Shown one piece after another: positions 10,569 through 21,300 of a stretch of DNA of 64,000 nt (position 1 is its first letter; each line of letters starts with the position of its first letter). Made by a program: the position numbers and the translations under genes. Origin of the DNA: Elmis aenea (taxonomy: Eukaryota > Arthropoda > Insecta > Coleoptera > Elmidae); contig OX393576.1 in NCBI GenBank assembly GCA_947652605.1, positions 15,774,575 to 15,838,574 of the forward strand, written 5' to 3'. Under the pieces are notes generated by a model that was not told the DNA's origin, ran no database searches, and worked only from the letters and a program-made list of their open reading frames with translations.

Positions 10569-12599
10569 GCTTTACAACTTTCTCCAATGGAATTTATTTT
10601 TCCAAAAGTGTTGGTGCTTCAAACATTAAAGGCCCATTCTAACATGGATGCAGACGGAGCCACCCCCACAAATGTTTAAACGTCTAAAATTAGACATAAA
10701 CCTGAAACAAAATAAATGCAAATTACCAGGAAATTGTAGTTGTTAAAAAAACACATCCACTTAAAACAATTAGTTTTTTAATTAAAGACTTCATATAATA
10801 CAGACTAAAAAAGACTAATATGCAAATACATAAATAAAAGATACCAAAAATAAAACTCATTTGCCAGGCATTAAATGGAATAAAAATTTAAAACGCAAAT
10901 AATTTTGTTGAAAAACCATAATAAATCTTGGTTATTTGGCAAAATATAAAAAATTGGTATTAAAAGAATGAATAAACAAAAGTAGCAATTGGTAAAGGAT
11001 TAAATTAAATTTTTTTAGATAGAAACAAAAAGTATAGTTTGAATTTAAATTATTAGAAGAATGAAAAGTTTGAAATTTCCCATTAGGCTCTTAACCAAAA
11101 ATTTTGAATTTTTAATGTATAATCAAATTTAATAAACTTTACTAATTATTAATTAAATAGTTGGAATTTATTATTACATTATTACATATTCGTATTAGCA
11201 TATTTCGCTTTTTTCCCAAACAATTGGGTAGTAGCAAAAAACTTATTAAAAACGTAGAAAACTGTTTTGCCTGTTGTGTTGATTTTTCACAAAACATTAC
11301 AAACAGTTATAATTCTTTTTTCATTATAGTTGCTGTAATATATCTAATACGGCTCTAATTGGACAAACGCTTTCCAAGTGCGAATTTTTACCAAGGAATT
11401 AAACCAATGTTTGTATTGTTAGAGTTAATAAAAATCAAAAAGTTAAGTTAAAATTGAACATTAAGAACAGAAATGGGAAAATACAGTATTGGACACTTTT
11501 GGTACTTTTGATAGTTTGGAAGAAGGCTTTCAAAAACTAGCAATTTATTTTTAATTTTAACATTTTACATTTTGAATTTTTAGTTATACAAAACCTTAAA
11601 AATTTTAGACCAATGTTAGCGCTATTAATAACAAACTCAAAATAGTATAGTTGTATTTTATTTCCTATCTATGGGCTATCCAGTCTCCACCTCGTGCGCG
11701 TTTGTTTTATTTCTTGATTATTAATTAATATTTTTTAAATGTAATAAAAAGTTGCATGAAACCGTTAAAGGAATAACCTAAAATATTTACACTGCACTGA
11801 GTGTTTTGTTTTCGTCTAAAAATATATAACTATTTGATTTTAAACAGAATTCCCTGTTTATTTTTGAATTTTCAGATTTCATTTGGAAATATCCTTTAAA
11901 CCTTTTTGGAGGGTTTTTGTACCAAAGTTATTTGTTTTGGAGATATTTACGTTGTTTTTTTTTAACATTTTGACAGGATACAGGACTTTAATAATATAAT
12001 GATAGTCAACAACTTAATAATGCAAGTGAAAAATAATTTGGAACGTCAATTGACAACGCCGTTATAGTGCTGCTAAGTGCTAAGCAGTTTGATTTTAAAA
12101 TTATGTTTGTGTGTCATATTGGTCGGTCTATTTTACTTAATTTTTATTTAAATAAGTTTTTTTTTTATGGACCGTTCTGTATATTTTATATCTCCTTATA
12201 ACTAGATGTTCAGTTGTCTTTAAAGAACATTCAGTTTGTTCTTTGCACATAAAATTGTTTATAAAATAATGTTTAAATTTTGGTTGATGAAATTATCGTC
12301 TTTATTTACACTTTTTAATGGCAATAGTCAAAGACAACACATAACAAATTTGATGGTGAGCACTAACAGTTAGATTAACACTATAAAACAAGAGTTTTAG
12401 TTTATTAGGTGTTGAAATAGGTTTTGCGGCTTAACGAAGTTTATTTTTACTGTGTTTAATGAATTTGCCCTCGTTGGAAAATACCCACGACTCATATCAT
12501 TAGAAGAAAGATTAGGTAAAAGTTATACAGTACATGTTATTAAGAATAATCTGGTATGGCCACCAAATGATTTAGCCACACATTTTGTGTAGAAGTGTG
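10569..12599. other. Intergenic, AT-rich, nothing recognised
   Basis: No coding segment, RNA gene or clear repeat end is supported in these 2 kb; the short open frames lack any recognisable motif. Confidence 0.5.
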
Positions 12600-12985
12600 T
12601 ACGAGGTCTGTTCAAAAATAACCGAACTTGTGGCGCGACAATTCATGTTCCTTCATCACGACAACGCGCCTGCCCACTCACAGCCTTGCCAATTCGTGAG
12701 TTTTGTGCAAAAAATCAAATGACTGTCCTCCACTAGCCTCCCTACTCACCTGACTTGGCTCCGTATGACTTCTTTTTATATACTCCAAATTAAAATCGGT
12801 GCTCAAAGGACGTCGTTTTGACACTATTGACGACATTAAAAAGAATTCGGCACGGAAATTGAAGGCGATACCCAAAGAAGCATTCCAGGACTGTATGGCA
12901 AAGTGGAAACACCGCTGGAATAAGCGTATCTCTGGAGAAGAAGAGAATATACTTTGAAGGAGATAAAGAGCAATACGTTGTAAAT
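12600..12985 (+). pseudogene. Mariner transposase remnant with internal deletion
   Basis: TACGAGGTCTGTTCAAAAAT at 12600 looks like a mariner 5' terminal repeat after the TA target. Only about 30 bases later the C-terminal half of the transposase begins: LHHDNAPAHS near 12650, then after a frameshift PPYSPDLAPYDFFLY near 12736, then KLKSVLKGRRFDTIDDIKK and AIPKEAFQDCMAKWKHRW to about 12955. These are the HHDNAPAH and SPDLAP.D catalytic-region motifs of mariner DD34D transposases. The N-terminal helix-turn-helix and first aspartate are gone. Stops and a frameshift make it non-functional. No matching 3' terminal repeat was found. Confidence 0.85.
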
Positions 12986-13412
12986 ACTATAAAATACATT
13001 TTTTTACAAAAATGTAGGTTAGTCTTGTATTTATGTATTTGTGTTGCAGAAAAGCTTAAACTCAGTAAATGTATGCACTTACTAGTCTGGGCAGAGTAAA
13101 GAAGAGCCAAGTAGAGAACTACAAAAAATTAAGAAAATTTTATATAAGAATCGGTTACAACAATTTAAAAAGTATTACCGAACGAAGTTTTTTTATTTTT
13201 TAACGGAACAAGAAACGTATAAATTACTTTTTGTTAAATTCTTTTAAATAAAAATCGAAGCTTTTGTATTTCAATTTTGTATCATAGTATCACAAACATT
13301 ACACACATATACATACTCGCATACAGAAATAAATCAATAAATTCACATATGTCTCGAGAAACAAGTATTATCTAGCTTATAAATTAACGAAATTGAGTGC
13401 ATTGGTTTTAAT
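12986..13412. other. Intergenic, nothing recognised
   Basis: AT-rich DNA between the mariner remnant and a possible piggyBac-like remnant; no features supported. Confidence 0.45.
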
Positions 13413-14146
13413 GTTAACTTTTAATTTTTATTATCCATATGGATACAAATCATTTTGGCTCGATGGCCCCCCTGTATCCGTTTGGATACAACACCCTACA
13501 TTTAGATTCGGCTGCCTGGTATTCTTAAACATCCATGTATTACATATAACTATACCAGAAAAGGTTTAAGGATGGCCCTGTGGACCAGAAAACCTTGGTG
13601 GCCAGCGATTTTTTTACCCACATTGATATTTAAAAAAAAAAAGTTTTATGATACAAATTTATTCATACGAAAATCAAATTTACTACTTATAATTGTCAAA
13701 AATAAAAGCACATAAATGATATAAAAATAAAACTATATAATTGAGCTCTTCTTCACAAGACATCATGTAATTATGAACACTTTATTTTTGGAAATCTTTT
13801 ACCGTTAGGGGTTAATTAATCCTGTAACTATGTATTTATTTGTTTACCTGCTACCATCGGATTATAATAGTTAGTAAGTAGGTATAGGTATAGTAACGTT
13901 TTTACGAGTATATAGATACTTGTATTCGTTAGGATACAGTAGTGAAACACTATTTTCTTCCCCATGGACCGCCTGTATCCATCAGATGGATACAATTCAA
14001 TTTTTGTTTAAAAACTGGTTAAAATGTTATTATTTTGTTGCGAATTTTTTTTATGTTTCTTAAGGGCAATTTAGAAACGTTAATTTAAAAAAAAAATGGT
14101 GGCCAAAAAAACCTACTTTTTTTAACAGTGGCGCTTAACGTGTTAA
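13413..14146. mobile_element. Possible piggyBac-like remnant
   Basis: The right edge reads GGCGCTTAACGTGTTAA with TTAA at 14143-14146. The inside carries several palindromes of the form GTATCC...GGATAC (13430-13443, 13475-13492, 13975-13992). A TTAA near 13413 could be the left target, but the terminal repeat there is unclear. The layout resembles the TTAA-flanked element at 38483. Confidence 0.35.
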
Positions 14147-14396
14147 AAAATAATCTTTGAGTAGTATAAAACTTAAGTAAAACCTGTAAAAAACATAAAA
14201 ACTCAAAAATATTATTTGCTATAAAAACCCACGTGTTTGATACAACTTTAATCTTCAAACATGTATATTTAGTCTTAAAAAGCAAATAGAACCGACACAA
14301 CAAAATTAACTTTTTTAAAATTAGTATTTTTAAGATTTTAAGTGATTTATTTGTAAATATAAATAACTTTATTTAAAACATTTTTTCATGTATCTC

Positions 14397-14476
14397 TTGT
14401 CGGAATGCAATACCAATTTTAAGACTTTCGTCTATTCATCAGTTGCAGTTTTGATTTTGGTATTGCATTACGACAA
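14397..14476. repeat. 80-bp hairpin
   Basis: TTGTCGGAATGCAATACCAA at the left is mirrored by TTGGTATTGCATTACGACAA at the right with one mismatch, with about 40 bases between. It may be a miniature element. Confidence 0.65.
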
Positions 14477-14499
14477 AAAATATTTTTAATGAAACTTAA

Positions 14500-16200
14500 G
14501 TTATATCAAAGGTTTTCTCGTTTTTAAATGCTGTTAAAAAATTAAAAGCAATAAAGTACTTCACACCTGGCAATATTTTTTTTACCCTTACTGAAAGTAG
14601 AAACTTTGAATACGTTTTAATTTTACAAGCATTTGACAGCAACATATACATAAAGAAAACAATGTGGTAATTTTTTTAATGTAACTCAAATATTATTTCG
14701 GAAATTATAATTCATATAATTTTTCCGATGAAACTCAGCAAACTAAACAAATGTGAAAGTATTTGTCGGTTTTTATAATGAAAATACGTTTGATTTAATA
14801 TTTCCCACACTTTTATAACATAAAAATCACGGATAAATTACTTTTAATTTTAAGATAACTTTTTTTATTTATCATTGCCCATAATGTTAAATTGCCAAAC
14901 AATATAAAAGTTATTGAGAATATTCATCTTATGTGTCATAAATTTTGTATGGCTTCTAAAACGGCAAAGTGTGCACTTATCCAATATACCGTGTGTAATA
15001 ATTTTTATATTGCCACGAGTTCATATGCTTAAAATTATGGTTGTAAAATAAAATGTAATTTTATATAAAACTGCATCTAATTTGTATAATGACTATGAAT
15101 TATTTAAGTGATTCATTCAACTGTAATATAAATAAGTTAAGTTAAAAATTATGTAATTTATTATCGTTGAATAAACTCTTTGAAATGACCGGTTTCGAGA
15201 CTACCGTCTTTGGGACAGTAGAATTATTCCTTCGGCCCCAGGTTCTTAATTATATTTTAGAATTACTATTTAGGATTAAAATTAAAATAACTTAAATTAT
15301 ATAATTTACTCATCAATTTTCTTAAATTACTGTCTTATCAAACATCACTTCAGTAGAACACATCGGATAAAATCAACATGTCCGTATAGTTGTTTAAAAC
15401 TATTAATTTTGAAAGTGACTTAAGTCACTTTACAGTAGTGAAAAATGGCGACCCGTTAACGTCTGTGCGAAATTATGTAGGTATTATGAAAAAATAATCG
15501 AGATAACAAATGTCAGAGAAGTTTCTCTACAGTTAGCGTAAATATTTGTATGTACCTACAATAAAATGCAAATCATTTAATATCTCAAAATAATATAAGA
15601 GTGACTAATGCCTTTTCAAAATAAACGGCTCATATAGATTCGCTTGAAAGTGGTGTTATTTTGTCTCGAATTAGACTTTATTTGCCTTAGATTTTGTGTC
15701 AAATTTTAATATTTCAGTAACAGACATTTTGATTAATATTTAGGCAATTTTAATGAATTCTCTTAAAAAAAAATGCCTCTGGACTTTGTGAATCTGTTAA
15801 AATAACTGTGTTGAATTTGCCCTGTTTAAGACTTAAAGTATCTAATTAAACACATTTTTATGAAAAATCTAGATAAACGGCTCAAGTTACTAGATAACAT
15901 AAACAAATACCTATAATTGAGTGACGTTTTGCTATACTATATCGGTAAAATTTGTCTGCGTTTTTGTCATTTGCTAAATATCTAATGTTCGGTGTTAAAC
16001 TTTTAGAAATTAATACCCCACAGACTTACCTATACTAACAAGAAATTTAAGATAAAATTGTCAAAAAAATTTTGTCCCAGTACATTCAGTCGATTAACAC
16101 CAGTTGTTTTTTTCTTAAAGTGTGTACTGCATTTGATTCTGAAATATTTCCCTTTATGTTATGTATTAAAAATTTTAAATCAACTTCAAAGTTCTGCTGG
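14500..16200. other. Intergenic, AT-rich, nothing recognised
   Basis: No gene, RNA or repeat boundary is supported. Short open frames here have no recognisable domains. Confidence 0.45.
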
Positions 16201-16204
16201 TCAT

Positions 16205-17192
16205 AATTATTTAAAATCAACCATAATTAAGTGCGAACCCATAACAGCGTTACCAGGAATTTATAACAGTGGGAGTAAGACAAGGAGGCACATTAAATCC
16301 ACTGCTCTTTATAATTCTTACGGATAAAATAATGAAAGGATGTTAACAAAACACAAAGAAAGTCTACTGGGGTTGGAATAAACTAAAACCAAATCCTTAA
16401 CAGAACTAGCCTTAGCAGATGATGTGGTGCTATTAGCTAAAAGCGAAAAGGACTTGCAACTCAATCTAGACGTGTGGGCAGATACATTAAGTAGATTTAA
16501 TATGAATATAAATATAACCAAGACAAAGGCTATGGTTATAGCCAAAAATCATGAACCAGTTACAATTATGCTAGACCAAAAAAAGATAGAGCAGGTCGCG
16601 AATTTTAAATATTTAGGAACAATAATTGCAGAGAATGGTAAATTGGAGGAAGATCTGAATAAAAGAATAGCGACAGCAACGAAATTTTACCACGCCACTA
16701 ATAAATGTTTGATAAGTAAGAAGGATATATCAAAAGAAACGAAGACGCGAGTTTTTAATGCAGTGTACGTACCCATCCTCACGTACAGTTCAGAAACTTG
16801 GACACTAACTCAAAAACAAAAACAAAGTATACAGGTACAGGAAATGAGATTTCTGAGAAGAATAGATGGATGTAGACTGATCGATAAAATCAGTACCTAA
16901 CGAAAAAATTCGAAAAAACCCAGAGTAACACTTAAGATGGCTTGGACATCTACTACACATGCCAGAAAGTAGATACGCGAAAATAGGATGGAAAATACAG
17001 ATGGAGAGAAAAATAAATAGAGGAAGAGCAAGAATAAAATGGGAAAAAGAAGGGAGGAAGAGACTAGAAGAAAAAGGAGTCAGCTGGAGAGATGTGCCAC
17101 AATTAGCTAACGATAGGCAGGAGTGGAGAAACTTAACACAAATAGAAATGCATACCTCGACACCGAAAGGTACAAGAGGAACCGATTAAGAA
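16205..17192 (+). pseudogene. Non-LTR retrotransposon reverse transcriptase, 3' half (RTE-like), broken
   Basis: The segment begins inside the reverse transcriptase domain: ITVGVRQGGTLNPLLFIILT near 16263, then a frameshift, then LADDVVLLAKSEKDL at about 16409-16453, where the usual F/YADD box reads LADD. Downstream are the expected KTKAMVI, FKYLGTII (near 16600), VFNAVYVPILTYSSETWTLT (near 16755) and, after another frameshift, LRWLGHLLHMPESRYAKI and GRARIKWE. The end reads STPKGTRGTD and runs into a GAAGAA-rich tail. This is the layout of the C-terminal half of RTE-like elements; the clade is not proven. The 5' end is truncated near 16205, with no endonuclease domain. At least two frameshifts make it inactive. 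Confidence 0.85.
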
Positions 17193-17479
17193 GAAGAAAC
17201 ATAAATTTTAAATCTATTGTTTTGACTTAACTTCAAAGTATTCGAATTCCCTTTAATTATCTAAAAAATTCTGCTGGTCAGAAATATTTAAAATCAACCA
17301 TCATTCGTTAAAGTCCATCGAATAGAAATATTTTAAGAAAGGATATATTTGTCAAATGAAATATCGTTTTAGTTACTAAATTGCTTAAATAAAAAGTTTA
17401 AATGTAATTGTTGATAAATTTGTTTTAGAATAATAAATTAAAATGCTTGAGGTTTTTATTGTGTGAGAATTCTTGCACA

Positions 17480-17830
17480 AAGTATACTGATGTAGATTTG
17501 ACTTTGGTCGCATTACACCGCCATAGCTATCTATTTAAAGACGCTGGAACGTAACAAACAGGAAATTAAATATTCAAGCGTTAAGGGCCATTTGTATTCC
17601 ATTCAGCTCTCTGCATTAATCACACTACAGATATGGCGTCCGTTTGTATTTATTCTGTATTCACCCCAGATGCCATTGTGATCTAATCTCTGGGGTATAA
17701 TTTATAAGGGTTCCTTACTACCCTCTTTGCCATTTCGCTTTTATCCCCCTATATTGTGATGTCAACCAATGGCCAACGAGATTTTCTCATACTTTTTTAT
17801 GTCTCCAGAGAGCACATGGCGCTCTTAACT
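17480..17830. promoter_or_regulatory. Possible cis-regulatory island with seven GCCAT motifs
   Basis: The core GCCAT (YY1/Pho-type) occurs on one strand or the other at 17520, 17587, 17633, 17672, 17729, 17769 and 17816. GAGAG-type sites lie near 17606 and 17808. The stretch looks less AT-rich than its surroundings and contains no coding frame or repeat end. Function is inference; a Polycomb response element or enhancer is one reading. Confidence 0.35.
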
Positions 17831-18506
17831 TTAACGTATAAGAGCAATATTCCGTTGATAATTTTGTGGTATAACTTTCATTAAGTTTATGGTCTAGATC
17901 CTCGTATAAATTACGGTCTGATAACTTGTGGTAATGTACTGTGACATGGGAATCTCAAAATCTTTGCTGTTACGTCATTTGTTGTATATTGGCTATTGTT
18001 TTATGATAAAAATGTTTAAATCAAATATTGTGCCAACTGTTCAAGGGAATATTTTTAGTGATTCAGTAATTCAAAAAAGTATGTTAGCTTTATTATTGAT
18101 CTGGTAATCCAATTTATTAATGATTATAATATAGTTTAACATATTTATGATTACTTTTTGTAGTTGTTGGAGCACGGAAGAAAGACTTTCTGCTTTGTTC
18201 AATGATACGCAGATTTGTATAGTAGCATGGTTCTGAACTATTCAAAAACAAATCAATTATGAGTTCACATTCAGCAAAATCCAGGTTTTATCTTCGAGGT
18301 TTAACTCACAAGTGGATTTAGTTGTTTGATCTACGATTTTATTCTAAAATCCTCCTACTAATTTAATTCGATGTTGATCGATCAGGTTTTTTTTTAAATA
18401 TCGTTAATACACAAAATATCTCCCCTGATAATACCTATAAGAAATAAAAAGTTGACTATCGCATCTTAAAAACTAGATTTTTAATAGCGTCTATAGTGAT
18501 TAAGAC
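17831..18506. other. Intergenic, nothing recognised
   Basis: AT-rich DNA between the GCCAT island and the next MITE; no feature supported. Confidence 0.4.
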
Positions 18507-18514
18507 CTTTGGCT

Positions 18515-19191
18515 CGGTGCACACGAACTGCAGCCATTCTAATCCCATCATTACCAACTTTTATGACCATGTCTTAATCCTACACTCGAACTGCGTACAA
18601 ATATCTTCTAAGTAGATCCTAATTTAATGTTCCAAGAATTAGTTCCAAAATTATGTACTATGAGAACTACAAACACGTGTGAATCTTTTCACAGTAAATT
18701 CAATTCATATTAGCAGTCACCATATTCCAATATTCACGTATTTGTGCATACTTTAATAAACATTCAGACAGATTCTTATATTAAGATTAACAGTGTTCAT
18801 TGCATTAATCAAACTCCACGAAGCAACATTCGGAATCGCCATATGTATTAAGAAAAAAAAGTTTGACAACACAAAGACAATTTGATTTCTCGAATAGATT
18901 TTGTTAAATGTTGTAGTTATATTTTCCGACTGTAGAAATTGTATACTCCTATTAAGTAATTACTATGTACATATTATTGACAAATAAAATATTTTATTTA
19001 TATTTTTTAATTCAATTTAACATTTAGGAATACTTAATCTAACCATTTACCTGAATACGAAATTCCAGGAAAGGTATAATTAAAGATGTCTGCAGTTCGT
19101 GTATCGGCTTAACTTTCATGCTTAATTACTGGCTGCAGTTCGAGTGGTACTTAAGTACATGTAATTAAAATGGCTGCAGTTCGAGTGCGCC
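18515..19191. mobile_element. 677-bp TIR element with 8-bp target duplication
   Basis: The ends CGGTGCACACGAACTGCAGC (18515) and the reverse complement of GGGCGCACTCGAACTGCAGC (19191) are inverted repeats. The octamer CTTTGGCT flanks both sides (18507-18514 and 19192-19199). The motif CGAACTGCAG recurs inside near each end. No coding region. The 8-bp duplication allows hAT-type, but the termini are not typical of it. Confidence 0.7.
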
Positions 19192-19559
19192 CCTTTGGCT
19201 AAGCTATAAATGCTAACTTTAAATGTTTTTGTTAATAATAAGAAAGGTATAGGTAAACGGTTATATAAAAAAAAAAAAAAATTGCGGTTTGTCACATTTT
19301 TCAAGATATTTCAGAAATTGAGTAAAATATGCAATTTTTTTATTTAAATTCTTACTAAGTACGTAAAAACACACTTCTTTGCTAATTTAACTTCCATGTT
19401 CTGCATATGATAAGAAGCAATGTGGTTCAATTTTCCTATCAGCATCATGTAATGAAACCAGTTCCAGATTTTATATTTAAATATGGGCAAAGGCATCGTT
19501 ATTTAGGGTTCAATAAAAAATTGACAATATATTTTCAGTTTAAATATATTTACGGAGTT

Positions 19560-20030
19560 CAAAATCGACCGGTTTTTATCGGCTTGGTGTATTTGAACAA
19601 AATTTTGGTATCAATTTTATCTTATATTTCGTGTTAATTTCACACTTTGTCGCTTATTGTCATTCGTTCAAATGTGTTACGTGTTAATTTCCTAAAGAAT
19701 AACACCAAACATTAGATAAATTGCAAATGATTAAAAAAAATGCAGACAAATTAGACGATATTAGTAGCAAAATGGACTAAATACTAATTAAAGCGTCTGT
19801 TCCAAAAATATTAAAACTTGACACGCAATCTAAGACGAATAATATCTAATTTTTCTTTAGACAACATAAGACAATTTTTAAATGATTCTTTATGGTCCCA
19901 ATTTTGTGTCATTTTAGTTTTAAAATATGACACCGCACTTTTTACTGTGCATGTATCAAATATAATTAAAATTTCAAAATGTTTCAGCTTTAGATTTGTT
20001 ATCTTGTAAATGTATTTGTTGTTGATGACC
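19560..20030. repeat. Dispersed repeat, copy 1
   Basis: GTGTTAATTTCCTAAAGAAT and ATAACACCAAACATTAGATA near 19680-19720 recur in diverged form near 28690 and 31090, with further shared blocks (GCAGACAAATT, TATTAGTAGCAAAA). No coding frame is shared. Ends are approximate. Confidence 0.55.
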
Positions 20031-20743
20031 AATATTATATAGTCTGTTTGATGTACATAATAAAATAGTTTATAATAAAGCTATTAGTACTAAAAGCTTA
20101 ATTAAATTACGCTTTTAATTTCACTTAACTTAATATTATACCGTAGCAAAATTATAAAGAATTAATTATTTGTTTTTCTGCTTTCAGTAAGTTAATAAAA
20201 TTATATATATCTTGTTTTATCTTAAGAACATAATACAAACATTAACAAAAAGCTAACCACAATCAATAACTTTTTAGCTAAAAATTATCTGCGTTTTAGT
20301 TAATTTTGTTGTATTGCTAGTGAAAACATGTAGACAATATCATTTAATATCTACAGCCTACAGCTACAACTAAAATGTGAATCAGATACGCTGATCTTAA
20401 AGCTTTAAATGCCATTAATACATAGTTTACGATTGTTTTACGCCACGATCTATAACTTTGGGGGTTCGTGAAATTATGAAAACAAACTATGTTTCAAATT
20501 TTGATGACTGCCTTTTATCTATCTTGAGAGCTGATATTTATTTTGTGGTAGGTGTGTAGTATTGTGAATTCTAGCTGTTACCTACAAAATATTTGGAAAA
20601 AACAAATCAGCCTATCGTATTAGTGTATAAAAGACTGTTGGAGTATAGTATATAATTACCATCAGCTAAACGTCCAGGCTCTTGTGTAAATACAGGGCAA
20701 AACCATAGTTCAACTAACAATTTAAAGAACTAATGAATAACAC
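20031..20743. other. Intergenic, AT-rich, nothing recognised
   Basis: No supported feature. Confidence 0.4.
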
Positions 20744-20746
20744 TAA

Positions 20747-21297
20747 AGCGGCGTTCAGACGGTCAATATAATTATATTGTCAATATTATTGAACGTGTGA
20801 CGGTACATATTGCCATATTGTCAATATTTCAGATATTGATGGGGTAGTTTGATGAAAAGCAAAATATTTTTAACATTGACAATAAATATTGACCGTCTGA
20901 CAGTACCTCACTTTGCATCGAGAAGAGTTACAGTCAACAAGTATGCTAATCGTTATTGAAAGTATCAAAATCATACTTTTTCATCAACACAACTAATCTT
21001 GTTCCACAATAGCAATGTTTTGGGATGGTAGTACGACCTTCATTTAACAAATTTACGTGTAAAACGTGTTTTTTCATAAACGCCATTCCTTTGCCCAATT
21101 TTTTTTTGTGTTCTCGCTGATAACTACCATAATAGCAACACGAGCTTTTTTTGACACGACATCGTTGACTTCCAAACTTAAACTAAATGTATTGTCAATA
21201 AATATTGATCGGGTGAGGCAAATGCTGTTTGTCAATATTTATTGACAGTATTGACGATATCTTATTGACAATACATATTGATCGTCTGAACGCTGCT
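20747..21297. mobile_element. 551-bp MITE, TAA target duplication (PIF/Harbinger-like)
   Basis: The terminal repeats AGCGGCGTTCAGACGGTCAA and reverse complement of AGCAGCGTTCAGACGATCAA are flanked by TAA at 20744-20746 and 21298-21300. The motif TATTGTCAATA and close variants recur many times in both subterminal regions, some paired as palindromes. A 3-bp TAA duplication is typical of PIF/Harbinger; no transposase is present. Confidence 0.75.
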
Positions 21298-21300
21298 TAA

